From positions 27,561 through 91,560 of the forward strand of contig JADBZH010000038.1 in assembly GCA_020402585.1 (NCBI GenBank): DNA of 64,000 bases, read 5' to 3'. Of this stretch, positions 28,644 through 36,941 are shown one piece after another. Below the pieces are notes generated by a model. It was given only the letters and a program-made list of their open reading frames with translations. It was not told the origin of the DNA and searched no databases. Made by a program: the position numbers and the translations under genes. Position 1 is the stretch's first letter. Each line of letters begins with the position of its first letter. This DNA is from Phenylobacterium sp. (GTDB taxonomy: Bacteria; Pseudomonadota; Alphaproteobacteria; Caulobacterales; Caulobacteraceae).

Positions 28644-28786
28644 AAGGCTTAGGAGCGTGAAAACGTAATTGGTTTGCAGTAATCCACATGTGAACGTCTT
28701 GCAGCCACCGCAGCAGAGCGCTATTGGCGGATTGCAGTCGCTCGTCAGCGACTCTTTTCTGTATTTCTGAGAGATGGAAGCCCATT

Positions 28787-29212
28787 ATGGACGAGAAGAC
28801 TGGCGTCATCGAAATGACCGCGGATATTGTCTCCGCCTACGTTGGCAATAATACGATCTCCGCTGCTGAGCTTCCTTCGCTCATCCAGAGCGTCCACCGC
28901 GCCCTGGCCGGGGTCAGTGGCGGGGCGGAACCCGTCGAGGCCGCTCCCCGCGACCCCGCCGTGCCCGTTCGGCGGTCGATCACTCCTGACTTCATCATCT
29001 GCCTTGAGGATGGTCGCAAGTTCAAGTCGCTGAAGCGCCATCTCCGGACAAAGTACAACATGAGTCCGGAAGAGTACCGCGCCAAGTGGGGTCTTCCCAA
29101 GGACTATCCCATGGTGGCGCCCAACTATGCCAAGGCGCGCTCTGATCTTGCCAAGCAGATGGGTCTTGGTCAGGGGGGGCGCCAGGCCCCGCGCCGCCGC
29201 GGCAAGGCCTGA
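28787..29212 (+). CDS. mucR: MucR family transcriptional regulator
   Basis: 141 residues from the ATG at 28787 (MDEKTGVIEMTADIVSAYVGNN); the longer frame from 28724 is not conserved. MucR/Ros proteins bind AT-rich promoters; in Caulobacter MucR1/2 repress G1-phase CtrA targets. The conserved block SITPDFIICLEDGRKF to PMVAPNYAKARSDLAKQMGLG is complete. Finger ligands by Ros numbering are Cys, Asp (CLED) and His (KRH); the fourth His is replaced by Lys-Tyr (RTKYN), as in other zinc-poor MucR members. The 200-base AT-richer leader holds a GANTC site at 28750 and suggests self-regulation. It ends at a strong terminator. Confidence 0.95.
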   Translation: MDEKTGVIEMTADIVSAYVGNNTISAAELPSLIQSVHRALAGVSGGAEPVEAAPRDPAVPVRRSITPDFIICLEDGRKFKSLKRHLRTKYNMSPEEYRAKWGLPKDYPMVAPNYAKARSDLAKQMGLGQGGRQAPRRRGKA

Positions 29213-29240
29213 CCCCAGACCTTCCAGATTCCGGGACAAG

Positions 29241-29272
29241 AAAGCCCGGCCGCATCTGCGGCCGGGCTTTTT
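29241..29272 (+). terminator. Rho-independent terminator of mucR
   Basis: Fourteen-base stem AAAGCCCGGCCGCA / TGCGGCCGGGCTTT with a two-base TC loop, running into a T-tract, 28 bases after the mucR stop. Confidence 0.92.
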
Positions 29273-29300
29273 CGTGACGCTTCGTCCCTGAAAGCGTCTC

Positions 29301-29362
29301 GTTAACCAATTTTCGCTTGCCCGCGATTCGCGCATCAGGCGATAAACGATTCGTTAGGAATC
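29301..29362 (+). promoter_or_regulatory. GTTAACC site and three GANTC sites before the PAS gene
   Basis: GTTAACC at 29301-29307 is a CtrA half-site-like element. GANTC occurs at 29335-29339, 29348-29352 and 29358-29362, the last ending 25 bases before the start codon. The arrangement suggests control by CcrM methylation with GcrA, and possibly CtrA or MucR. Confidence 0.55.
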
Positions 29363-29387
29363 CAAGGGGTTGCAGGGGACTCTGAAG

Positions 29388-29879
29388 ATGGTGTCGGAAC
29401 TTGGCGCGACGGCCCAGGTGGAGGGCGCGCAGGAGGCGCTTTACGCCTACTGGGCCGGCCTGCGGAAGGATGGGCGCCTGCCGTCCCGGGCGGACGTGCG
29501 CCCTGGCGACATCAAGTCGTTCCTGCCCATGCTCAGCCTGACCGAGGTCGGTTCAAACGGTCGTTTCCGGGTCCGGCTGGCGGGCACCGGTCTCTATGCC
29601 GTCTATGGCGCGGAAATCACGGGTCAAACCCTTGCAGAGATTTATGCGGGTCCGGCTGCGGACTACTGGCGGCGGGAGCTGGAGGCCATCATGAAGGACC
29701 GACGTCCGGCCATTGGGGTTCACTCCCTCGGCTGGCGTGGCGCGCCGCACCTGTCCGTCCTCTGGATGCGGCTGCCTCTCGCCACCAATGGCGCTGATGT
29801 GGACATGATCCTGGGCTATGACGTGGTGCTCGGCGGTGAACGGGCGATGGGCCTGGTTTCGGGCATCCGGGCCGCCTGA
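29388..29879 (+). CDS. Single-domain PAS protein (PAS_5 family)
   Basis: 163 residues from the ATG at 29388; a TTG six codons upstream is possible. Nearly the whole chain is one PAS_5 (DUF1134-independent, Pfam PAS_5-type) domain common in Alphaproteobacteria: EALYAYWAGLRKDGRLPSR, then FRVRLAGTGLYAVYGAEITGQ and LGYDVVL at the end. No output domain is attached. Caulobacter MopJ, a polar single-domain PAS protein acting on the CtrA circuit, is of comparable build; kinship is not shown here. The promoter carries three GANTC sites and GTTAAC, and mucR is the upstream neighbour. It converges on sufE. Confidence 0.8.
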   Translation: MVSELGATAQVEGAQEALYAYWAGLRKDGRLPSRADVRPGDIKSFLPMLSLTEVGSNGRFRVRLAGTGLYAVYGAEITGQTLAEIYAGPAADYWRRELEAIMKDRRPAIGVHSLGWRGAPHLSVLWMRLPLATNGADVDMILGYDVVLGGERAMGLVSGIRAA

Positions 29880-29906
29880 CCGCCCACGCGGCCGTCGGAC
29901 CGGACT

Positions 29907-30344
29907 TCAGCGCCCTTCCAGCCGCCCCCGCGCATCGCGACGCATGCGCTCCGCCATGGCGGCGAGTCCGTTGGACCTCTGCGAAGACAGGTTCCCGGAG
30001 AGGCCGAGCCGGCCAAGTGCGGCTGCGGCGTCGAAGTTAGCGATCTCTTCCGGTCGCAGCCCCGAGACCAGGTTCAGGAGCAGGGCGATCAGCCCGCGCA
30101 CAATGTGCGCGTCGGAGTCCCCGCGAAACACCAGGGCGCCATCCGGAGCCGCCTCGGTGACCAGCCAGACCTGGCTCGCGCACCCCCTCACCCGGTTCGC
30201 CTCGGAACGCTCCGCCTCGGTAAGCGGGGCGAGGCTGCGGCCCAGGTCGATCACATGGCGATACCGTTCCTCCCAGTCGCCCAGGAGCTCGAATGTCTCG
30301 GCCAGGTCATCAAGGCGTTGATCGAAGGCGGCGGAAGCGGTCAC
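29907..30344 (-). CDS. sufE: Cysteine desulfuration protein SufE
   Basis: 145 residues from a GTG at 30344; upstream in-frame sequence to 30599 is not family-like. SufE accepts sulfane sulfur from the cysteine desulfurase SufS and passes it to the SufBCD scaffold. The sulfur-carrying residue is Cys55 in VRGCASQVWL, preceded by ELLGDWEERYRHVIDLGR and LTEAERSEANRV, all typical. The rest of the suf operon is not in the window, which is common for alphaproteobacterial sufE. It diverges from the histidine kinase gene. Confidence 0.93.
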   Translation of the reverse strand: MTASAAFDQRLDDLAETFELLGDWEERYRHVIDLGRSLAPLTEAERSEANRVRGCASQVWLVTEAAPDGALVFRGDSDAHIVRGLIALLLNLVSGLRPEEIANFDAAAALGRLGLSGNLSSQRSNGLAAMAERMRRDARGRLEGR

Positions 30345-30520
30345 GAGGCAGGGTCCTGTCGGCTGCCGGGCAGAGGCTTGCCGCTGACCGGAGGGCGTCC
30401 GGTCTAGGAGGGCCATCGCCGCTACGCAAGCGCCAAGCGCACCCGCGGGTCCGCGGGTTATCCACCGGGAATTCACAGGCCCGACTCCCGGGGTCCCGGC
30501 GTCGGCGGTAGCCTCCCCAA

Positions 30521-31717
30521 ATGGCAGCGAGTCGGCCGGATCCGAGAGAACGACTTCGACGACCCGTCCCGGCGACGGCGGCGGGCGATGTCTTGGCAAG
30601 CCTGCCCGGGCAGACCTTCCGGCTGGATCCGGCGGGACGCATCCTGGAAGCCTGGGGGCCCGGCGTTCCGGGGGCGCCGCGCCTCTGCACCGGGGAAAGT
30701 CTCGCCGACGCCTTCCCTTGTCTCGGGCGCCCGGCCCTGGATCGGGCCCTGACCCTCGCCGGGGAGGCCGGCGTCGCCCAGGTCCGGCTCGCGACCCAGG
30801 CCGGCGGCGAGGCCTGGCTCGGGCTTGAGCTCTCCCGAGGTCCCGCCGGGGACCTGGTCGGGAGGTTGACGGACCAGAGCGACCGGATGACCCATGAGGC
30901 CGCCCTCGAGGCCGCGGTCAGGGACGCCGAGTCCCGCAGCGCCGGCAAGTCCCGGTTTCTCGCCAACATGTCCCACGAGCTCCGGACCCCCCTGAACGCC
31001 ATCATGGGGTTCGCCGACGCCATGCGCGAGGAGGTGCTTGGCCCCCTGCCGCCAAGTTACCGCGGTTACGCCGACCTGATCCACGAGTCCGGCGAGCTGC
31101 TCCTTGAGCTCATCAGCGATGTCCTGGACATGTCCCGGATCGAGGCGGAGCGCCTGGAACTTCATCCCGAGATCTTTGACGCCCGGGAGGCTGCGGCGGC
31201 GGTCATCCGACTGATGCGCGGACAGATCGAGCGGGCGGGGCTGACCTTCGTGACCCCGGACATGCGCGAGAGGATCGAGGTCCTGGCGGACCGCCGGGCC
31301 CTCAAGCAGATCGCCCTGAATCTCCTGTCCAACGCCATCAAGGCCACCCCAACCGGAGGGCGGGTTGTCTTCTCCGTACACGCCGAGGATGGCGACCTCA
31401 GGCTCAGCGTGGCGGATACGGGGCGCGGCATCCTCCCCGAGGACCTGGACCGTCTGGGGCGTCCCTTTGAGCAGGCGGGAGATGCGGAACACAGGGCGTC
31501 AGGCACGGGCCTTGGCCTCAGCCTGGTCAAGGCCCTTGCGGGACTCCACGGCGGCGCCCTGTCGATCCGGAGTCGTCTCTGGGAAGGGACGGAGGTGACG
31601 GTTCGCCTGCCGGTCATCGTCGAAGACCACACTCAGCCGGAGCTGGACCTGAACGGCTCCCTGGCTCCCGGATCAAGTTCCCATAAGCGGGAACCGGTTG
31701 TCAGGCGCTCCGCCTGA
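30521..31717 (+). CDS. Sensor histidine kinase, PleC/DivJ/CckN-like HisKA
   Basis: 398 residues. A PAS-like sensory region (about 20-125) without membrane spans is followed by a HisKA domain with phospho-acceptor His152 in FLANMSHELRTPLNAIMGF and by a HATPase domain: N box NLLSNAIKAT, G1 VADTGRGI, F box RPFEQ and G2 GTGLGLSLVK. The dimerisation helices (DAMREEVLGPLPPSYRGYA, LISDVLDMSRIEAERL) resemble PleC, DivJ and CckN, the kinases/phosphatases of the DivK-PleD pathway in Caulobacter. No response regulator adjoins, as expected for that group. It is soluble as far as seen and converges on a secreted-protein gene. Confidence 0.88.
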   Translation: MAASRPDPRERLRRPVPATAAGDVLASLPGQTFRLDPAGRILEAWGPGVPGAPRLCTGESLADAFPCLGRPALDRALTLAGEAGVAQVRLATQAGGEAWLGLELSRGPAGDLVGRLTDQSDRMTHEAALEAAVRDAESRSAGKSRFLANMSHELRTPLNAIMGFADAMREEVLGPLPPSYRGYADLIHESGELLLELISDVLDMSRIEAERLELHPEIFDAREAAAAVIRLMRGQIERAGLTFVTPDMRERIEVLADRRALKQIALNLLSNAIKATPTGGRVVFSVHAEDGDLRLSVADTGRGILPEDLDRLGRPFEQAGDAEHRASGTGLGLSLVKALAGLHGGALSIRSRLWEGTEVTVRLPVIVEDHTQPELDLNGSLAPGSSSHKREPVVRRSA

Positions 31718-31729
31718 AGCGGGCAGGCT

Positions 31730-32626
31730 CTAACCGGCCCTGATGGACAGGAAGGCCCGGGCCGCGGCGAAATCGCCGACCTCGAGGTAGACCTGACGGG
31801 ATGGGCCCGAGGAGAACAGGAACTCGACCCGGATGGCCTCCCGGGGATCGAGGTCCGCCATGGCGGCTGCGGCTGCGTCCGGGAACCGGAAGGCCCAGCC
31901 GGAGGTCATCCCGGGCGGCAGGAGATCCGCCCCCGCCGGGGATCGGCTCTCGGCGGAGTAGGTCTCGAGCGGCCCCACCCGGGGCATTCGCCTCTGGAGG
32001 GGGAGGGTTTTCAGACCTTCCCCCCTGGTGTCGAGATAGGGGCCTGAGGTCAGCCGCCTGTCCCGCATGACGATCCTTGCGGCATAGGGGCGGGCGCCGT
32101 CCGGAAAGCTCGTCACCACCATCAGACTGTCCGAACCCACCCGACTGGCGATGCCGAGCCGCATCTGGATTCCGCCCTGGCGGACGTCCTGGCTCAGCCT
32201 CCAGAGCGGCCGCTGGGCGCTGACCGACCTGTCCGCCTTCCAGAGGCCGACATCCCCCGGAAAGTCCTGTCGCAAGAGCCGGGCGTATCCGGCGAAGCCG
32301 CTTCGGACCCGCTGGGCGGCGGTCCCGAGGTCTGGGGAGTTGCAGGGCGTGGACCTCGCGCGGGCCCGGGCCCTTTCTGCAATGCCCCGAAGGTCCTGGA
32401 CCGAGCTGCCCCCCCTCAAGGCGGCGCCCCGGGCCTGCTCGCGGGCAGACACAAGGGCCGACTGGAGCTGAGGCGTGAAGAGGTCGCAGCGGTCGCCTGC
32501 CTCGGCCATCAGGCTTCGCTCGTAGTAAAGGTCCGTCGCCGCCGCGGCGGCCGTCCCGGCTGCGAACACCGCCGCCATCGCCATGCCCAGGGCGGCGGGA
32601 TTGATGAGCGTGCGGGGATGGGGCAT
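31730..32626 (-). CDS. Secreted hypothetical protein
   Basis: 298 residues from the ATG at 32626 (GGGAG eight bases upstream). The N-terminus is a signal peptide: basic MPHPRTLINP, hydrophobic ALGMAMAAVFAAGTAAAAA, likely cleaved after an Ala. The mature part has two cysteines (DRCDLF and TPCNSP) that could pair in the periplasm, and a beta-rich C-terminal half (MRLGIASRVGSDSLMVVTSF and others). I recognise no domain; it is probably a family confined to Caulobacterales. It diverges from the DUF1491 gene and converges on the histidine kinase. Confidence 0.72.
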   Translation of the reverse strand: MPHPRTLINPAALGMAMAAVFAAGTAAAAATDLYYERSLMAEAGDRCDLFTPQLQSALVSAREQARGAALRGGSSVQDLRGIAERARARARSTPCNSPDLGTAAQRVRSGFAGYARLLRQDFPGDVGLWKADRSVSAQRPLWRLSQDVRQGGIQMRLGIASRVGSDSLMVVTSFPDGARPYAARIVMRDRRLTSGPYLDTRGEGLKTLPLQRRMPRVGPLETYSAESRSPAGADLLPPGMTSGWAFRFPDAAAAAMADLDPREAIRVEFLFSSGPSRQVYLEVGDFAAARAFLSIRAG

Positions 32627-32707
32627 GGAAACTCCCTTCCTGGGTCCGACCGAGCCGCCTTCCTGGCGGGTCGCCTCCGGACGCACCTTAGACTAGCGAC
32701 GAGACGC

Positions 32708-33040
32708 TTGAAATTCTCCACGGACATCTGGGTCGCCGCCCTCATTCGGCGTGTCGAGCTCGGAGGGGGCTTCGCCGTTGTGGTCCACAAGGGCGACGCG
32801 CGCGCGGGGTCAGTTCTCGTCAAGGTTGTAAACCGATCCAGCGGCCAGGTGCGGCTCTTCGCCGAGGCGACCCGCGCAGACGGGGAGACCGTCTGGATGC
32901 GGCCGTCGCGCGCCGAGAAGGAGGTGGACCTTGACGCCTACATCACCCGCGCCCGCCGCATCGATCCGGATCTCTGGGTCGTGGAGATCGAGGACCGGGA
33001 AGGCCGTCATTTTCTGACTGAAGACCTTGAGGAAGACTAG
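32708..33040 (+). CDS. DUF1491 family protein
   Basis: 110 residues if translation starts at the TTG at 32708 (LKFSTDIWVAALIRRVELGG), the point at which family similarity begins; an ATG upstream at 32618 overlaps the divergent gene. DUF1491 proteins are small alphaproteobacterial proteins of unknown function. Conserved pieces are FAVVVHKGDARAGSVLVKV and WVVEIEDREGRHF. The C-terminus is acidic (TEDLEED). No catalytic pattern is visible. Confidence 0.78.
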   Translation: MKFSTDIWVAALIRRVELGGGFAVVVHKGDARAGSVLVKVVNRSSGQVRLFAEATRADGETVWMRPSRAEKEVDLDAYITRARRIDPDLWVVEIEDREGRHFLTEDLEED

Positions 33041-33146
33041 GCCATCCTCTGGATTTCGCGGCCGAACTTCCCTAGTTAAGGACCATCCGGGGTGTCCGCC
33101 GCACGGATCATTCCACCTTAGGGGGAGATGCTTCTTGCTTTTCCTG

Positions 33147-33524
33147 ATGAATGACTGGGTGATGCAGTTCGACCAGAAGGCGATGGCCGACGACCTGCTG
33201 GCCTACAACCTCCGGGAGGTGACCTTTCCCCAGGTCCTGATCCTTGGCCAGGAACTCTATGCGCAGGATCCGCAGCTCCACCTGAGGCAGCACGTCCAGG
33301 CGCGGAGACTGGCCGCCCTTGTCATGGCCAAGCAGCCCGCCGTCAACGGCGTCCTCTTCGTGGCCCCGCACCCGGGTTGCAACTACAAGGACGTCGCTGT
33401 GCGCTACTGCAGTGTCGGCTACGACATGCTGGCACAGTTGATCAAGCTGCAGGAGACCCACAAGAGCGGCGCCTGGGCCAACAGGGAAGTCTGGAACAAG
33501 CTCGGGTACCGGACCGGGGCCTGA
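33147..33524 (+). CDS. Conserved hypothetical protein
   Basis: 125 residues from the ATG at 33147; Met46 of the longer frame is another possible start. Not recognised. The chain has amphipathic helices (MADDLLAYNLREVTFPQVLILG, split here by the length rule) and a Cys-containing middle (APHPGCNYKDVAVRYCSVGYD). It has no signal peptide or membrane span. GGGGGA lies upstream of the start. It sits alone between the DUF1491 gene and prfC, on the same strand. Confidence 0.55.
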   Translation: MNDWVMQFDQKAMADDLLAYNLREVTFPQVLILGQELYAQDPQLHLRQHVQARRLAALVMAKQPAVNGVLFVAPHPGCNYKDVAVRYCSVGYDMLAQLIKLQETHKSGAWANREVWNKLGYRTGA

Positions 33525-33589
33525 CCGGGCGCAAGACAAATCCGCCCCTCTGAATTGCGCCGTCGGCGCCCTCAGGCTACCTCGACCGC

Positions 33590-35191
33590 ATGAGCCAGTC
33601 CCCCGCCGCCGAGGCCGCCCGCCGTCGTACGTTCGCGATCATCTCCCATCCGGATGCGGGCAAGACCACCCTGACTGAGACCCTCCTGCTGTCGGGGGGT
33701 GCGATCCGGGCCGCCGGACAGGTGCGCGCGCGGGGCGAGAATCGCCGCACCCGATCAGACTGGATGAAGATCGAGCGCGAACGGGGCATCTCGGTGTCCG
33801 CGAGTGTGATGACCTTCGACCACCAGGGCCTGATGTTCAACCTGCTGGACACCCCGGGCCACGAGGACTTCTCGGAGGATACCTACCGCACCCTGACGGC
33901 GGCGGACGCCGCTGTGATGGTGCTTGACGCCGCAAAGGGGATCGAGCCGCAGACCCTGAAGCTGTTCGAGGTGTGCCGCCTGCGGGACATTCCCATCGTA
34001 ACCTTCATCAACAAGATGGACCGGGAGGCGCAGGATCCCCTTGAGCTCCTCGACGAGATCGCCAGCAAGCTGGCCCTGAACCCGGCGCCGCTCTTCTGGC
34101 CCGCAGGGTCCGGCGGCCGGTTCAAGGGCATGCTGGACCTGCGCTCGCGTCTGTTCCTGCCCTTCGAGCGCTCGGCCGTCGAACGGGAGCAGGCTGGCCA
34201 TCCGCCCCCCGTGCCCGGCGATGGCGCAGCCATGGACGCCTATCTGACGCCGGACGAGCGGGACGAACTTCTCGAGAGTTCGGAGCTCGTCCAGGGCGCT
34301 TCGCCCGCCTTTGATCCCCAGTCCTTCCTGGAAGGCCATATGACGCCGGTGTTCTTCGGGTCGGCCCTGAGGCGGTTTGGCGTGGAGCAGCTGTTGGACG
34401 GCCTGGGCGCCTACGCGCCGCCGCCAAGGCCTGTCGCCGCGCTCCGGACGGGCGCTGAGACCCACGTGGCGCCCGGCGATCCTGAGGTCAGCGGCTTTGT
34501 CTTCAAGGTCCAGGCGAACATGGATCCCAACCATCGGGACCGGATCGCCTTCCTGCGTCTCTGCTCCGGCAGGTTCCAGCGCGGCATGAAGCTCAAGGTC
34601 CAGAACACGGGACGCCAGCTCTCGGTGAATGCGCCGATCATGTTCTTCGCCTCGGACCGGGAGCTGGCCGAAGAGGCGTTCGCCGGCGACGTGATCGGCA
34701 TTCCCAACCACGGGGTCCTGAGGGTGGGAGACAGCCTGTCGGAGTCCGGCGCCCTGCGTTTCGCCGGGCTCCCCAACTTCGCCCCGGAGATCCTGCAGAG
34801 GGTCCGGGTCAAGGATCCCCTGAAGGCCAAGCATCTGCGCCGCGCCCTGGAGGGGCTGGCGGAGGAGGGCGTGACCCAGCTCTTCCGCCCGTCCATCGGT
34901 TCAGACTTCATCGTGGGAGCGGTCGGACAGCTCCAGTTCGAGGTCATGGCGGACCGGCTCGCCAGCGAATACCAGCTGGAGGTGATCTTCGAGGCCAGCC
35001 CCTATGCCGAGGCCCGCTGGGTCACCGGATCGGAGGTGGACCTCTCGGCCTTCTCGGCCGCCTACCGCTCCGCCATGGCCGAGGACATCGACGCCCAACC
35101 GGTCTTTCTCTCGAAGTCGGGCTGGGAGACGGGCTATGTCGCCGAGCGCTACCCCGGAATCGCCTTTGCCCGAACCCGGGAACGAGGCTAG
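33590..35191 (+). CDS. prfC: Peptide chain release factor 3
   Basis: 533 residues. RF3 is a translational GTPase that recycles RF1/RF2 after termination and takes part in post-peptidyl-transfer quality control. G1 is SHPDAGKT (19-26), G3 is DTPGHEDF near residue 88, and G4 is FINKMDRE. The RF3-specific insert and domains II and III are present (SGFVFKVQANMDPNHRDR; VGAVGQLQFEVMADRL). It heads a close-packed group with rsmC (8-base gap) and rsuA (4-base overlap), all acting on translation or rRNA. Confidence 0.97.
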   Translation: MSQSPAAEAARRRTFAIISHPDAGKTTLTETLLLSGGAIRAAGQVRARGENRRTRSDWMKIERERGISVSASVMTFDHQGLMFNLLDTPGHEDFSEDTYRTLTAADAAVMVLDAAKGIEPQTLKLFEVCRLRDIPIVTFINKMDREAQDPLELLDEIASKLALNPAPLFWPAGSGGRFKGMLDLRSRLFLPFERSAVEREQAGHPPPVPGDGAAMDAYLTPDERDELLESSELVQGASPAFDPQSFLEGHMTPVFFGSALRRFGVEQLLDGLGAYAPPPRPVAALRTGAETHVAPGDPEVSGFVFKVQANMDPNHRDRIAFLRLCSGRFQRGMKLKVQNTGRQLSVNAPIMFFASDRELAEEAFAGDVIGIPNHGVLRVGDSLSESGALRFAGLPNFAPEILQRVRVKDPLKAKHLRRALEGLAEEGVTQLFRPSIGSDFIVGAVGQLQFEVMADRLASEYQLEVIFEASPYAEARWVTGSEVDLSAFSAAYRSAMAEDIDAQPVFLSKSGWETGYVAERYPGIAFARTRERG

Positions 35192-35199
35192 GCGCGCGG

Positions 35200-36111
35200 A
35201 TGACGCAGCCAGTCCTGCTCTATGGCCATCCGCCGCCGGCCCTCTTCATGGAGCCGCCGGGCGCGATCCAGGTCTCGCCCCTGGAGCCCGCGGGCGCGGA
35301 CCTGTCCGAGCCCCCCGCCTTCCTGTTCGGCTCAGCCCTGATCCTTGCGCCGCCCGGCCGGCTGGAGAGAGGTTGGGTGCTGGCCCGGGCGATTGAGGTC
35401 CTGCCTCCGGGCGCCGAGATCATCGCCCTGGCGCCCAGGGATCGCGGGGGCGCCCGCATTGCAGACTCCCTTCGCGGCTTTGGATGCGAAGTGGCGGATG
35501 AACCGCGCCGCAAGCACCGGATCTGCACTACCCGCCGTCCGGCCGTTCCGACGGGACTGCAGGCGGCCCTGGACGCCGGCTCTGCCCGGCTGGACCCGCG
35601 TCTTGGCCTTTGGACCCAGCCGGGCGTCTTCAGCTGGGACAGGTCCGACCCGGGCACCGCCCTTTTGCTAGAAGTCCTTCCGGCCCTTGAAGGTCGCGGC
35701 GCCGACTTCGGGAGTGGTCTTGGCGTCCTCGCCCTCCGCGCCCTGCAGAGCCCCCGGGTGACGGACCTGGAGCTGTGGGACATTGATCGCCGCGCCATTT
35801 CCTGCGCCCGCCGGAATGTCAGCGATACCCGGGCCGTCTTCCGCCATGCCGATGTCCGCCGGTCCGGCGGCGGCCAGGCGGACCTCGACTTCGTCCTCAT
35901 GAATCCCCCCTTCCATGACGCGGGGCGAGAGGACCGGGCCCTCGGAGTGGCCTTCATCGAGGCCGCGGCCCGGAGACTGAAGCCGGGGGGAGCCTGCTGG
36001 GTGACTGCGAACCGTCACATGCCCTACGAGGCCGCCCTTGCCTCCGCCTTCCGGGACGTGCGCCTGGCGGCCGAGACCGGGTCGTTCAAGGTCTACGAGG
36101 CCCGGCGATGA
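35200..36111 (+). CDS. rsmC: 16S rRNA (guanine-N2) methyltransferase, RsmC/RlmG family
   Basis: 303 residues. RsmC methylates G1207 of 16S rRNA using AdoMet. The C-terminal Rossmann domain has the AdoMet motif ADFGSGLGVLAL near residue 165, the acidic LWDIDRRAISCARRN and the catalytic NPPFHDAGRED. The N-terminal half is a diverged, non-catalytic copy of the fold as usual for the family. RlmG (23S G1835) is a close relative and cannot be excluded. It overlaps rsuA by four bases (ATGA at 36108-36111). Confidence 0.85.
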   Translation: MTQPVLLYGHPPPALFMEPPGAIQVSPLEPAGADLSEPPAFLFGSALILAPPGRLERGWVLARAIEVLPPGAEIIALAPRDRGGARIADSLRGFGCEVADEPRRKHRICTTRRPAVPTGLQAALDAGSARLDPRLGLWTQPGVFSWDRSDPGTALLLEVLPALEGRGADFGSGLGVLALRALQSPRVTDLELWDIDRRAISCARRNVSDTRAVFRHADVRRSGGGQADLDFVLMNPPFHDAGREDRALGVAFIEAAARRLKPGGACWVTANRHMPYEAALASAFRDVRLAAETGSFKVYEARR

Positions 36112-36872
36112 ACCGGCCCCCCGCTGTGAGGCTTGACCGTCTGCTGGCCAACCTGGGCTATGGCTCCCGGCGCGAGGTGCATGTCCTGGTGCGGGAGCGG
36201 ACCGTCGTCCTCGACGGACAGGTCGTGACGGACGCCGGCGCCCGCATTGCGCTGACACGCGATCTCCCGGAACGACTGTCCATCCGGGGCGCGCCTGTGG
36301 ACCCGCCGGCGCCGCTTGTCCTCATGCTGCACAAGCCCCCGGGCGTGGTCTGTTCGCACCGAGAGCCCGGTCGCAGCGTCTACGAGTTGCTCCCGACCCG
36401 CTGGCGCAGCCGGACTCCGGCCCTTTCGACCGTGGGCCGGTTGGACCTCGACACCACGGGACTCCTGCTGATCACAGACGACGGTCCCTTCCTGCACCGT
36501 GTCATTTCGCCACGATCCCACGCTCCAAAACGATACATTGCGACCCTGGAGTCGCCACTCCGGGGGGACGAGGCCGACATCTTTGCCCGGGGCGATCTTA
36601 TGCTTGAAGGCGAAGAGCGGCCCCTGGCGCCTGCCTGGCTGGAAGTCCTGGAGCCTCGTCTTGCGCGGCTGACCATTACGGAGGGCCGCTTTCATCAGGT
36701 CCGGCGCATGTTTTCCTCAGTGGGAAACCATGTTGTCAGCTTGCACCGGGACAGAATGGGCGACCTGGACCTGCCGCCAGAACTTGCGCCGGGCGCCTGG
36801 CGGATCTTGAGCCCGGCGGAGTGCGAGTCCGCCCTCATTCAACCACAGGACGGACCCCTCCGATTGGCATGA
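36108..36872 (+). CDS. rsuA: 16S rRNA pseudouridine synthase RsuA-like
   Basis: 254 residues. RsuA makes pseudouridine 516 in 16S rRNA. An N-terminal S4 domain (VRLDRLLANLGYGSRREVHVL) precedes the catalytic domain with Asp in VGRLDLDTTGLLL. Later motifs KRYIATLE and ITEGRFHQVRRMF are typical of the RsuA/RluB/E/F branch. It is coupled to rsmC upstream; the next gene follows after a few bases or about 70, depending on its start. Confidence 0.92.
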   Translation: MNRPPAVRLDRLLANLGYGSRREVHVLVRERTVVLDGQVVTDAGARIALTRDLPERLSIRGAPVDPPAPLVLMLHKPPGVVCSHREPGRSVYELLPTRWRSRTPALSTVGRLDLDTTGLLLITDDGPFLHRVISPRSHAPKRYIATLESPLRGDEADIFARGDLMLEGEERPLAPAWLEVLEPRLARLTITEGRFHQVRRMFSSVGNHVVSLHRDRMGDLDLPPELAPGAWRILSPAECESALIQPQDGPLRLA

Positions 36873-36941
36873 ACTTTGCAATTCAACCCCAGACTGCGTC
36901 CCGACGACCCGCTCCGGGACAATGCAGGCCGGAGCGTGTGC

